From Anaspis maculata (taxonomy: Eukaryota; Arthropoda; Insecta; Coleoptera; Scraptiidae): DNA of 64,000 bases. Numbering within the stretch: position 1 is the first letter of the stretch; each line of letters opens with the position of its first letter. The translations under genes and the position numbers were made by a program. Below are positions 47,066 through 57,674 of the stretch, one piece after another. The stretch lies in contig OX421966.1 of NCBI GenBank assembly GCA_949128115.1, positions 56,107,416 through 56,171,415 on the forward strand. Reading direction: 5' to 3'. The notes under the pieces were generated by a model, which did no database searches, was not told the DNA's origin, and saw only the letters and a program-made list of their open reading frames with translations.

Positions 47066-50000
47066 ATAAACTCATCATCTCCAACAAAACAAACGTGAAA
47101 CAACAAACAAGAAAACAACTATGCGGACAAATCACCATCACGTACTGGAACATCGCAGGTGCATCGAATTTGTATAATCTGGAAGCCGACCAATATACCA
47201 CACTGAATTCAAGCGACATAATTTGTTTGTGCGAAACATGGTCAACAACGCCGTTGTGCCTCCCAAGCTTCTTTGATGACTATTTTGTTTATACCGTAGA
47301 AGCCAAAAAAGTGAAAGATAAGGGAAGGGCCAGCGGCGGACTTGCAATATTGATTAAGAAAAGTTTGATAACGACGGACAAAATATGTGTGATAGAAAAA
47401 AATGACAAATGGATTTTTGTTAGATGTAATATTGTAAATATGAATTGTGTAATTGGTCTGGTGTACTTGAAACCAGGTTCGGACTTTGTGATGTGTCTTG
47501 ACGAGTTGAATGAGTCTATAAATGAAATTGTTTCAGGCTACCCAGAGGATAAGATGATCGTGGGGGGCGACTTTAACTGTAGAATAGGAACCGGAAACGA
47601 GGTGGACGAGGACTTGCTGTTGGGAGTCTCACACGTAAACGCAATGAGAAAATCGGAAGACCAAAAAAAAGATGCCTCTGGAGGTGTGTTACTGGACAGG
47701 ATGGAGCAAAACACGTTGTTGGTGCTGAACGGGCGGGTATGGGACGACGTTCCGGGTAAAATGACTCACTTTTCAGCGAATGGTAATAGTGTCATCGATC
47801 TAATATGGATATCTTTGAAGGATATTGCTTCTGTAAAATCATTCACAATCTTGGAGTCCTTTGCAGCTATCTCTGATCATTTACCGTGTCAGGTAAAAAT
47901 AATCAGACATACTTCTAGCGAAACCTTCCCTTTAGTTCCACGCAAAACATACAAGAAGAAAAAAATATTTCTGCCAGATGATAAAATCACAAGCTTTCGT
48001 AAGATTATGTGCCAGTCAATTAGGTTAAGTCATCAAAGTAACGACATAGAAGACCTGAACAGTAATCTAGTAAACGCCATCAGCGAGGTGACTGGATTTC
48101 TGAATTTAAACAAAACAATTAACGTAGGAAATAACCCTCCGACAAAAATTAATAAACCATGGTACGATATTGAATGTAAAAACCAAAGTAAAAAAGTTCA
48201 AAAGTGCTATAACCAGTATAGGAAAAATAACAGAAACAAGTCACAGTTACACATTATGCTTGGGGAGAAAAAGAAATACAGAAAACTCTTGAGGAGGAAA
48301 AGAACTGAATATGAGCTGGACATAAAAAACAAGATCAACAACATAAATAACCCGAAAGAGTTCTGGGCCACTTTTAAAAAATTGAACCCGATAAAACATA
48401 GATCTGAAAACAGAGTGGAGTTGAGAGAATGGATCGATTACTACCAAAAAACTTTCAACGCTAACAATGACTCTCCCAATACTAGACACTACTACGACGC
48501 AAGACACCCTTACCTCGACCAGGACTTCAGAAAACAAGAATTGCGAAAGATATTGTCTCACTTAAAATCAAACAAAAGCCCCGGCCCGGATGGTATACCA
48601 AATGAAATTTTCAAAAACTTCCCGGAAGAAGGCGTTCAGTATCTTTTGTCACTTTTTAACCATATTTTAGAGCAAGAAAAAACTCCTAGAGCCTGGGGTA
48701 AAATCCAGTTAGTACATCTGTACAAAAAGGGCGACAAGGCAAAACCAGAAAATTATAGAGGTCTATCACTGATAAATGTATGCGCAAAAATATTCACCAC
48801 GCTTTTAACAAATAGGATTGATACTTTTTCTGAAAGTTGTGGGCTGTTACCGGAGGGCCAAGGGGGCTTTCGTAAAAACCGATCTTGTCTGGACAACATT
48901 TTCACATTAAACGCCGTGATAGAGAACAACTTGAGACTTAAGGGACGTAAGATTTACGCGCTGTTCGTAGACTACAAAAGGGCTTTTGACGAAGTTAGAC
49001 ACCACCTGTTATGGGATTCACTCTTTGAGCTAGGTATAAGCGGCAAGATGATAAGGATAATCAAAAGCATCTACGAAAGTGCTCATGTTCACCTCTTGAA
49101 CGAGAATGGTGGGAGGAGTGAAGAAATCAAAATTACAAAGGGAGTTTTGCAGGGAGATCCGTTAAGCCCGCTTTTATTCTCACTATTTACTGCAGACTTG
49201 GATAACTTCTTATCAGTGAGGGGAGCGAAGGGGGTACCGTTGGATGAACAAGAAAACATCATCAGTTTGTTATATGCCGACGACACGGTTGTGTTGGCAG
49301 ACTCCCCTGTAGAAATGCAGAGAAACATACGCATTCTGGAAGAATACACTAAAGTAAAACAACTGACAGTCAATATTCAAAAAACAAAAATAATGATATT
49401 CAGACGAGGTGCCAGGGTAAAACAAGATCGTTTTTGCTTTGAAAATACAAACATAGAAATAGTAAATAGCTATAAATATCTAGGAACCACGCTTAGTTTC
49501 AACAATTCACACAAGTTAGCGCTCCAGGGGCAAGCCTCCAAAGCCAAGTTGGCAACAGGTGCAATTAGTAACTTGATTGGTCGATCCAAAATGTCCAACA
49601 TAAACTCAGTTTTCCATCTTTACGACACAACCGTTATAAGCACACTGATGTATAATGCAGTTCTATGGGGAATAAAATACACTGAGGAGCTGGAGAAAAT
49701 ACAAGTAGGTTTTTTCAAGAAAGCGTTTCACCTAAGAAATAATGTGCCGAACAGCGTGGTCCGCACTGAGTTTGGTCTGGTTAGGCTGAGTTGGGTAGTT
49801 ATCAAGTACGTACTCTGTTACATGTTCAAAGTTAACAATCTGAGAGAAAATAGATACCCAAAGAGAGCTCTGCTCAGGCTGATCAAATTGAACGGAACCA
49901 CTCCCTGCAGCCAGTTCAACTGGTACACAAGGCTGTCAAATTTCTTGAGCCTCAGCGAGATCAAACTGAACATAAACGACTTGAACCTTAACAAAATTGA

Positions 50001-50451
50001 TGACATACTAAAGTCGTACTTCAATCTGCTTAAAATTGAGGATATGAACAATATTCTTTTATCTGTCAATAACGTACAATATAAACATCTGGTACCTAAG
50101 AATACAGTTCACTACATTAACAATGCAGAAATTCCAATCTCACTTAAAAGACTTATGTCACAATTAAGAACAGTAAGCAATACAACCGCAAAGATCTACG
50201 TCAATAAAACAACTCACACCATTGATCTCACAGGTGACTGTACCATTTGCTGCATGAGGAGGACAGAGTCACTTCGTCACATTTTTTTTGAATGCCCGTT
50301 GTATTCTCCGTACAGGCCTTGGTTCATAAGTCATTTTTCTCACCACGATGAGCACGACATTTTGAACAGTAACGAGCTCATTGATATTACCATCTTGTAC
50401 AGGTACCTCTCCGGATGCATGAAACTTAGAGATTTCATCCTGAGCGACTAA
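47062..50451 (+). CDS. LINE ORF2: endonuclease-reverse transcriptase
   Basis: The frame is open from upstream of the ORF1 stop to 50451, about 1,130 residues from the frameshift point. The AP endonuclease domain shows ITYWNIAGASN, CLCETWS, VGGDFNCRIG, VIDLIWIS and ISDHLPC. The RT domain shows NKSPGPDGIPNEIF, YRGLSLINV, GGFRKNRSCLDNIF, FVDYKRAFDEV, LQGDPLSPLLFSL and the catalytic LLYADDTVVLADS. A C-terminal zf-RVT-like CTICCMRRTESLRHIFFEC follows. All key residues appear present. There is no in-frame ATG ahead of the endonuclease. The first Met, in VNMNCV, falls well inside that domain, so translation must couple to ORF1, most simply by -1 frameshifting. Together they carry out target-primed reverse transcription. 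Confidence 0.92.
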   Translation, partial: LNKLIISNKTNVKQQTRKQLCGQITITYWNIAGASNLYNLEADQYTTLNSSDIICLCETWSTTPLCLPSFFDDYFVYTVEAKKVKDKGRASGGLAILIKKSLITTDKICVIEKNDKWIFVRCNIVNMNCVIGLVYLKPGSDFVMCLDELNESINEIVSGYPEDKMIVGGDFNCRIGTGNEVDEDLLLGVSHVNAMRKSEDQKKDASGGVLLDRMEQNTLLVLNGRVWDDVPGKMTHFSANGNSVIDLIWISLKDIASVKSFTILESFAAISDHLPCQVKIIRHTSSETFPLVPRKTYKKKKIFLPDDKITSFRKIMCQSIRLSHQSNDIEDLNSNLVNAISEVTGFLNLNKTINVGNNPPTKINKPWYDIECKNQSKKVQKCYNQYRKNNRNKSQLHIMLGEKKKYRKLLRRKRTEYELDIKNKINNINNPKEFWATFKKLNPIKHRSENRVELREWIDYYQKTFNANNDSPNTRHYYDARHPYLDQDFRKQELRKILSHLKSNKSPGPDGIPNEIFKNFPEEGVQYLLSLFNHILEQEKTPRAWGKIQLVHLYKKGDKAKPENYRGLSLINVCAKIFTTLLTNRIDTFSESCGLLPEGQGGFRKNRSCLDNIFTLNAVIENNLRLKGRKIYALFVDYKRAFDEVRHHLLWDSLFELGISGKMIRIIKSIYESAHVHLLNENGGRSEEIKITKGVLQGDPLSPLLFSLFTADLDNFLSVRGAKGVPLDEQENIISLLYADDTVVLADSPVEMQRNIRILEEYTKVKQLTVNIQKTKIMIFRRGARVKQDRFCFENTNIEIVNSYKYLGTTLSFNNSHKLALQGQASKAKLATGAISNLIGRSKMSNINSVFHLYDTTVISTLMYNAVLWGIKYTEELEKIQVGFFKKAFHLRNNVPNSVVRTEFGLVRLSWVVIKYVLCYMFKVNNLRENRYPKRALLRLIKLNGTTPCSQFNWYTRLSNFLSLSEIKLNINDLNLNKIDDILKSYFNLLKIEDMNNILLSVNNVQYKHLVPKNTVHYINNAEIPISLKRLMSQLRTVSNTTAKIYVNKTTHTIDLTGDCTICCMRRTESLRHIFFECPLYSPYRPWFISHFSHHDEHDILNSNELIDITILYRYLSGCMKLRDFILSD

Positions 50452-50724
50452 AAACCAACAGCAATTGCCCGTCGTAGTTTCATGGGCTGAGCTTTTCACT
50501 TTCATTGTTGGTACACACTTCACAGACTCCGACCGCAAAAACATGTCTTAACACCTTATTTTTGTTACACCTTATTAGTGTTGTTGTTTATTTTCAAATT
50601 TTATTTGCATATCATATAGGTACTTTATATCATGTTATTTCAAGAATATTATTTAAGTTTCCCTCCAATTGTTCATGACTGTAAAGTCTTTACAAACAAT
50701 AAACCACTTACTTACTTACTTACT

Positions 50725-52291
50725 TAAAACTGAAATTGAAAGCTTGAACAAAACGTGAAACTCCTCCAATCTACCAGGCCAACTTCAGCAGCATTACCTA
50801 ACTATTCATGCCACTTACCCTTATCGAGGTGTACTCTCGTATTTATATCAATTAATTCAAATAAAACACAAATTTGCATAATCCAACGATATTCAAATTC
50901 TAATTACTAGACGTTCCGTCTCTAAGGTAAAACAGAAAGAATTGCATCACTCACACTGACGCGGAAAAGCAACATTTCCGAGGCAAACTCAACGGAGCGG
51001 TTGTATATTATAGACGTTCTTTGTGATGTTGGATAGTGGCATTACTTAGTTATCAAAAATCGTTTTACATGCTAATTTCAAGAGTGCCAGTCTACCAGTA
51101 TTGCCAACCTCAAAGCAGCACTATGATAAGAAACACAATTTCTAAATCCCCGTAGGTTGGGTATAAATTAATACCTTATCGAGTACATATGTATATGTAC
51201 CTACTTCCAGGAACAATGTACCTACCTTACTCACCTACTGCAAAATCAAATATCCCTAGACAATTTTTCGGCAGGATAATGTAGGTCACAAACGACTGCG
51301 ATATATAGCTACCGATCCAAATTCAATTAGAGACGTCATAAAAGAGTCCACCACGGCCTATATCGTTGCCATGGGTTATTGGGAACCGGGGTCGGGGAAA
51401 TTCGAGCACTCAACACACTCACGGTTGGCAATAATGCAACGTCAACTCTCTGATGATGGCATTTCGTTTTTCTTTTTTTTTTTGACGAGACGTGACAATA
51501 CTGCCAACTCGACGCCTATTGTCCGTCGTCCCAAGTCTGTTTAGAGATAATGAAGCCTCGCACACAAAAGACACATACGTCGTTACACCAACAGTGACGT
51601 CACACCGCGGTTGATATCACACATCTGATATTATATTTCGCCATACTCCAGAAGGAATCCCCATCGCGAGATTCCCATAATTGTGGTATCTATGATTGTG
51701 ACCATGAAAAATTGTTGCGTGTGCGTGGAGCCAGTTCGTGGCCTTTTTTATTATTATTATTATGATTATTATTTATTATTATATTGAAAACGACTCCACT
51801 TTTTCAAATTGAATTGAGTAGGTACCTACCTGAAAATCTATCTGTTCTATTTCCATCATAACACTTTCTCATATTGTTCAAAGTGTCATGTTCGAATTGT
51901 GCGGAGGTCCTGGGCTGCCGCCAGGCATACCAACGCTTTCATTGTTATTGTATAATCACGAAAACCGAGGCGAAAACGTTGCGTTTTGCGTGGGGTTCGA
52001 TGACGTTTTCATAATCCAATCTGTCAGGATTGACAGGAGAAACGAAGAAAATGGCGCGCGGTTGCGAGGATTTGACGCGTGTGTGGTGTGCGACGCTTTT
52101 GTTTTTTCTACCTACATCCCGCGGCTTGCTGGATGATACAAGTGTCGCATGGACGACTGGTTCGAAAAAAACTCGTAAAATATCAGTTATCTTTCCAGCT
52201 TCTGTTTTTTTTTTCTGAAATAAAAAAAAAAAGAATCATCCTGAAGTTGAGATCTAGCATGACGCCTCGCTATTAATTATTTCGCACAAAT
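50725..52291. repeat. 1,567-bp direct repeat, right of the LINE
   Basis: Second copy of 44362-45929. It begins directly at the (CTTA)n tail of the LINE and continues after CGCACAAAT into unique sequence (CGGTTTTAAGC), so this side looks like the original right flank. Confidence 0.95.
52051..52218 (+). CDS. Second copy of the possible signal-peptide exon (weak)
   Basis: Identical to 45688-45855 because it lies in the flanking direct repeat. The same doubts apply. Confidence 0.15.
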   Translation: MARGCEDLTRVWCATLLFFLPTSRGLLDDTSVAWTTGSKKTRKISVIFPASVFFF

Positions 52292-52984
52292 CGGTTTTAA
52301 GCTTGTCATGACGGATTCTCCACCAAACTTTCGCTGTAGCTATACATGGGGTAGCTGTATACTTTGACGAGGGTGGCCTTTCCAGCGGTAATTAGTATAG
52401 TAGTTGTACCGTATACCTGGTACGAAATCTAACACAGGTGGGTATTATATTCGTGCATCTACCTACGTGTAAAATGTAAAACAACAAAACTTTTGTTATT
52501 TGCCTAGGGAACGCGTGCGTAATTACCATTTAAATACGTTATTGGATCATGTAAATTTTCGTTTTAAGATAATTCGATATAGAAATACACTCCACCATAA
52601 GTTGATACGCCTGATGGATATACAGGAAAATATACAGATTTGCATTCATAATGGATGTAGGCAAAATGTTTTTTTTATGCCCATTTTTCATTTTGAACAT
52701 TTTCCAACAATCTTTTTTTCAATTTCCCGGGAATTTCCCTGTTGAAAATGTAAAACCGGCCTGGGTTACCTAGACCGGACTTGATGGAGCTTAAAGTGAA
52801 GCTTCATTTGACAGATGATTTGAAGAAAGATTTAAATTCAAATTTTCCTGACAAAACTTTCAATTTCCTGAAAGATATTTTCAATCTTTCTCTCTAATTC
52901 CAACTTCTCACCCGAAGGAACGTTTTCGAACAAAAATTTCCAAAGGTTCTTGGATACTAGTCGGGAAAGATTTGGGGTGCCACA
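52292..52984. other. No gene seen
   Basis: AT-rich intergenic sequence without recognisable coding or repeat structure. Confidence 0.45.
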
Positions 52985-53130
52985 ACCGATTTTTTATTAT
53001 TACACGACCAGCTTAAAAATCATAACAAGCGCAAATCATGAACAAACACAACACCCAGACATGACCAGGAATCGAACCTGGAGCCTTTCGCACCACAGGC
53101 GGCTGCTCGATCGCCTGTGCCACGGGGCCG
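52985..53130 (-). mobile_element. tRNA-derived SINE
   Basis: On the minus strand it starts GGCCCCGTGGCACAGGCGAT, containing an A-box-like TGGCACAGGCGATCG, followed 30-40 nt later by a perfect B box GGTTCGATTCC (53068-53078). The tRNA-like head is followed by an unrelated body and a short A-rich tail (TAATAATAAAAAA). The acceptor stem does not pair, so it is not a functional tRNA gene. Confidence 0.75.
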
Positions 53131-53609
53131 TCGGATGAGACATTTTTTGCTTATTTTTGAGTTGATTAAATAGTCCAGTACAAAAGAATCAATATTAGTA
53201 ATTGGAATAATGAATATAAGTAATTTAAAAACCATGATTTTGAACCTTTTCCACGGTTTATTGTGAGACAGCCTGAATTTGTTTTTTTATTTATCCAAAA
53301 GTCCTGTCAGGAATTTTTTGTTCCGCATGTTGCAACGAAGACCTTGGAACGTCTCGATCGAAGATTTTCGATCTCTATGTTGGGGTGTTTTTTCTTGTGT
53401 GTTGTGCCGACGAATGGCAACTTTTGTTCTCTTTCAATCGTGTCTGCTTGAGACAGAATGGCTGGAGATGAAATTTCGGTTTCTTTGATAAAAATTCTAT
53501 CGTATTTGTTGTTATTTATTATTTGTTCGAGGTGTCGTTGATTTTTCGTGATTCATTGGATAGTGGCTTTTCTCTTACAATTTTTTCGTCGGTTTTGATT
53601 TGACTTTTC
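53131..53609. other. No gene seen
   Basis: It may be the decayed continuation of the retroelement relic next to it (minus strand), but no domain is visible. Confidence 0.35.
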
Positions 53610-54508
53610 CTAGTCATGTTTTTTCGCGAGTTTCGAAATTTTTATTTGTACTGTCGTATTTTTGTACATTCCGCGATGGTTTTGTCCCGAATTCCTGAAA
53701 GGTTTTCCGTTTGTTTTCACGTCCAATGTTCCGTACGATTTTGCTTCGTGATCTCCCATCATTTCTTTTATATTGTTGTCGCGACGACGTAAAATATTCT
53801 TGATGACTGTATCTGAAATCTCGTTCTTTTCTTGGGTTAAATGATTCGTTTTAAACTCGCTCGTAATTTTGATTTGTACTGTCTTCTTCGTCCTAATCAC
53901 ATCGAATCGCATCTTCCTAACTCGAAAAATTTCTAGCCGCAATGACTCCGTTTGTTTGTCCTAATATCAGCTCCTAAGGCCGTCTAAAAATATCTTTATC
54001 GCTGTTCTTTCATTTTGAAACGGGCTTTGAAATTTTGAATGCGGCATCATTGCCCTTTGCTTGCGAAATGGTTACGTCAACAAATAGGTCCTCAAGTTCT
54101 TTATCAAATTGCTCTATGGTTTTATCGCCTTGTCTAGCTCGTGAAAGTTCATTTTGCAATGCCGCGTCGGATTGCTGCGTAAGTAGGTAAATGTGTTTCC
54201 ATCGCCTGTATTAAATCGTCTGCATGATCAAAATTGGAATCTAATCGAAATTTAGATCCGATCCATGGGTTATAATCTGGTCTAGGTATTTGTTTGTAGG
54301 TCAGGTGGCGGGTGGGATGGTCTTCAAAACTGTCAATAATTTGGTTTCCACCATGCTGTGCTGCGCCTCTTGACATCACTTCACGCTTTCGCAAGTTTGT
54401 TCGCAGGATCGCCATGTAATAATGGAACTCATACGTGTCGGGTGCACCTAGGTAAGGAGAGATACTCAAGTGCTCTAGTTGACTGGTATTTATTGAATGA
54501 ATGTGCAT
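53610..54508 (-). pseudogene. Retrotransposon gag relic
   Basis: Minus-strand frames with stops and shifts read, from 54508 downward, an N-terminal part (IDSFEDHPTRHLTYKQ, then GSKFRLDSNFDHADDLIQAM), then ALQNELSRARQGDKTIEQFD, KELEDLFVDVTISQAKG, and NERTAIKIFLDGLR-like fragments. The ELSRARQ...NE.TAI..FLDGL pattern is that of gypsy-type Gag (capsid) proteins. No knuckle, protease or RT is seen. The family is different from the 412-like relics at 4-13 kb. Confidence 0.45.
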
Positions 54509-55465
54509 TTATCATTATCTAGAGCTGCTATCAATACTTTTCTACTTGATACTACTCCTTCCACACGCAAATAGGAGCCCCTTCTGTACTTCCAAAGCCT
54601 GGCGATCTTCCACAATGCAGCAAGAAATGAACGAAAACAGCAGATATGAACGAGCACACTCTCATATACAAGTGTACAAGTAGGTAAGTATTTGTTACAG
54701 GAACAGGATCCAAATTCTTTATAATACACTGTTATATCTGACGAAAATGGTTCCAGAACAACTTTAATCAATTGTGTCTAGTCAAGTTTGTACACGACTT
54801 GTTTTTTTTTTCAAAGATGAACACAGTTGCACAAAACAACAATAAACAATAATAATTATGCTAAATGAGAATTTTAACAATTCTTCAATTTCTCCTCAAA
54901 TCACTCAAGCTCTCCAAGACACACCGTTCTGTTCTCCTTGAAAGCTGCAGGACGCCTCTCGAGCTCCCGTCAGACCGCTTACGCTTCTCCGCATCATCCC
55001 ATTTCCCCTAGACATCTTAAGCGCAGCTTGACTTCAACTAAATATTTAGGGTGGCCGCCCACTTCCATAGTATGTTCGTAAGCACTTCAGAAACCATAGC
55101 TATAACCGCCTTATTCATTTTTTATAAAGCGAAATCAATGTCCCTAAAACACATTGTTTTCAGCTGTTGGCGACGAGGTGAACGAGTTTTTGTGCAATGG
55201 CCCTCTTCAGAAGCCCTCTTGAAATTACACGCGCCAAGCACTTCATTCTGTTACATCACATCAGTGCTTTAGCGTGGAAGGCACATACTGTGGAAGCCGA
55301 CGTTCCAACTGTAAAACAAAGTTGTGTAGTCACTGGAAATTTCGGAAGAGAATACAGGACAGTCTTAATATAATACCTACTTATGTAGGTTGCAGGACTA
55401 TGTAAGATGTAGACTAGGGTTAAAAGATCTAAGGAACAAAAATGGCATTTAAAAAAAAAGAATAG
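54509..55465. other. No gene seen (about 1 kb)
   Basis: Short frames only, none with a recognisable domain or splice-supported structure. Confidence 0.45.
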
Positions 55466-55635
55466 GGGATCGTCACTTACGTCATCAAGATGGCAGCCTA
55501 TGGCGCGAAATAGAGTACCCTGATAACCGCCACTTTCCCCATATGACTCAATGGAGTCAATGGTAATGTGAAATGCTTTCATTTGAATTCTACGCCATTT
55601 TGACGGAAACGTATGCTTGCAGACGCTTGCTCATG

Positions 55636-56062
55636 TTTTATCTGTATATGTATACCTGAAAAATTATTGAAGATTTCTCCATAACACGATGTAGAATCAT
55701 TATTTTAGGTAAACGTGTTGTGCGCGTTTGAGGCAGGTTTAGTTCGCGCACGTCTCACTAGGTGGCCCTTGTGTCGACGAAGACTGTCACTTACTGTCGA
55801 CTGAAAACTGATTTTTATACTTGGAAGCACTTCAGAACACAGGAAAATTTTTGCAACGTCAGACACTAGGCGCGGAAAGCCGCAAAATGACCGAATAAAT
55901 GGTTGACGGTTTGGCTGACAGCAGCGAAAAGTGACAGTTTGAAAGGCCACCTAGTGAGACGTGCGCGAACTAAACCGTGCCTCAAACGCGCACAAAACGT
56001 TCGCGTAAAATAATTATTCTACGTCTTATTATGGAGAAATCTTCAATAATTTGTCAGATATA
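55636..56062. mobile_element. Nested palindromic MITE
   Basis: The arms contain ATTATTGAAGATTTCTCCAT, GCGCGTTTGAGGCA and GTTCGCGCACGTCTCACTAG, with complements in reverse order to 56050. It interrupts the left arm of the outer element and is absent from the right arm. Confidence 0.8.
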
Positions 56063-56129
56063 CAGGTGTCCCGAAAATACACCGACAACGTTCTAGGACG
56101 GCTTCCTCTCATCAAAATAAGAAAACAAG

Positions 56130-56690
56130 GGCAGGTTCTAAGTTTCATAACAATCGTTCCACTAATAAGAGATTTCAATATGGCAGCCAAGATGGCGGCG
56201 GGATCATGAAATTCAGCTTGAAAATAAGAATGATCATACGTGACAAAGGTGAGTTTCAAGTTCCATGAAAATCGTTCCACTAATAAGAAATTTCAATATG
56301 ACGGCCAAGATGGCGGCGCAACCATGAAATTTAGCTTGAAAATTAGAATGTTCATACAAGGCAACAATAAGTTCCCAGTTTCATCTCAATCATTCCTCTA
56401 ATAAGAGATTTCAATATGGTGGCCAAGATGGCGGCGGAATCATGGAATTTAGCTTGAAAATAATAATGATCATACAAGACAAGGATAACTTCCAAGTTTC
56501 ATGAGAATCGTTTCACTAATAAGAAATTTCAATATGGCGGTCAAGATGGCGGCGGAATCATGGAATTCAGCTTGAAAATAAGAATGATCATACGAGACAA
56601 GAATAACTTCCAGTTTAATAAAAATCGATCCACTAATAAGAAATTTCAATATGGCGGTCAAAATGGCGGCGCAACCGTGAAATCCAATCG
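56130..56690. repeat. 118-bp minisatellite, about 5 units
   Basis: The phrase CGTTCCACTAATAAG or close variants recurs at 56155, 56273, 56391, 56509 and 56626, that is, every 117-118 bp, each followed by TTTCAATATGGC and AAGATGGCGGCG. The units are diverged. Confidence 0.9.
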
Positions 56691-56965
56691 GCCCACTGGC
56701 CACCCACGAGGACCTAAGCTATCCATTGGAGAACGTTCCAGGGCTCTAGATTCATTCCCCAAGGAGAAATTCAACTTCTTAGAAGTGCACAGGAAATCCT
56801 TGTTTTGTGATAATAATAATGATAACTGTGTATGTAAGAAAAAAATAATGCCCATTGGCCACCCTTGGGGACATCAGCTATCCATCGGAAGAAATTCCAA
56901 GGCTCTAGCTTGATTCCCCGATGAGGAGTTTAACTTCTTAGAAGTGCACAGTAAATATCTGTTTT
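56691..56965. repeat. Direct repeat units continuing at 57750
   Basis: Three related units share GGCCACCC...GG.CAT.AGCTATC and TCTAG.TT.ATTCC.C...AACTTCTTA: about 56695-56790, 56850-56960 and 57755-57860. The third is displaced by an insertion between about 56965 and 57720. A (GACAGACA)-like run follows at 57865-57895. Confidence 0.7.
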
Positions 56966-56997
56966 TTGATAATAGTAATGATAACTATGTATGGATT

Positions 56998-57674
56998 GTT
57001 AGTAGAGCTAGGCAACCAGTTATACTGGTGCCTATCATGTCAACCTACCCCCTACTCGGGACCGTCTTGGTACAGTGTCAGTCTCTAACTGGCGGCGAAT
57101 CCCGTAATCACTAACCGTCAAGTCGGTAGCGAGTAGGGGGTAGGTTGACATAGTAGGCACCAGTATAACTGGTTGCCTAGCTCTACTAACAACCGACTTG
57201 ACGGTTAATGATTACGGGATTCGCCGCCAGTTAGAGAGCTTGTTTACGCGAGGCTTAGCAGAGATTTTAACAGTGGTTAGTTAGGAGTGTTTACGCGCGC
57301 CGACGAAAATGACAGCCGACAGCCCCTTAACCTAGGCCGCTATTCTTGAATCGTGTGAGAAAAGTCCCTGGCAGTAAAATACATTCCGCAGTACACTTCT
57401 GTAGTGAAAGTTGCCTAAAAACCACGATTTTAGGCAATATTCGCTACATCAGTGTACTGCGGATGGGCATGGGCGTTTACGTGCGATTGCCAACACTTGT
57501 TTGCTTACTAAATGCAATTTAAAATCACATTTAGCTAAGCTTAACAGCTGTTGCGAAACTTGCGTTTAGAGGTGTTTATGCGGACGATAACATTGATGTT
57601 ACGGACCTTAGCACCAGTTTTAAACCTCGCGTAAACAAGGCCAGAGACTGACACTGTACCAAGACGGTCCCGAG
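56998..57674. repeat. Interleaved inverted repeats (A, CB, A', CB')
   Basis: Arm A (56998-57058, GTTAGTAGAGCTAGGCAACC...) is complementary to 57130-57190. Arm CB (57059-57127, GGACCGTCTTGGTACAGTGT...) lies between them and is complementary to 57192-57237 joined with 57643-57671. The two palindromes interlock rather than nest. The CB' arm is split by the MITE at 57238-57642. Confidence 0.85.
57238..57642. mobile_element. MITE splitting arm CB'
   Basis: Ends GCTTGTTTACGCGAGG and the complement (CCTCGCGTAAACAAGG). AGAGA is present on both sides. When it is removed, the flanks join into a perfect complement of 57059-57127. About 405 bp, non-coding. It contains its own pair CATTCCGCAGTACACT / AGTGTACTGCGGATG. 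Confidence 0.8.

Larger units (their letters stand above)
45930..50724 (+). mobile_element. Full-length non-LTR retrotransposon (LINE) with both ORFs intact
   Basis: 4.8 kb: a 5' UTR of about 300 bp, ORF1 (coiled-coil), ORF2 (AP endonuclease, RT, zinc finger), and a 3' UTR with AATAAA at 50698 ending in a (CTTA)n simple repeat rather than poly(A). Neither ORF contains stops. It lies between 1.57-kb direct repeats. The clade is not certain; the EN-RT-zf arrangement with a repeat tail would suit the jockey/CR1/L2 assemblage. Confidence 0.93.

Noticed and set aside
44362..52291. Reading the 1.57-kb direct repeats as LTRs of an LTR element
   Set aside because: The enclosed element is a LINE with APE endonuclease and its own 3' simple-repeat tail; there is no primer site, PPT or TG..CA termini at the repeat ends.
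53061..53129. Genuine tRNA gene on the minus strand
   Set aside because: Box A and box B are present, but the acceptor and D stems do not pair and the sequence continues into a SINE body.
56130..56690. CRISPR-like array
   Set aside because: The 118-bp units are contiguous diverged minisatellite copies without spacers, in a eukaryotic mobile-element context.
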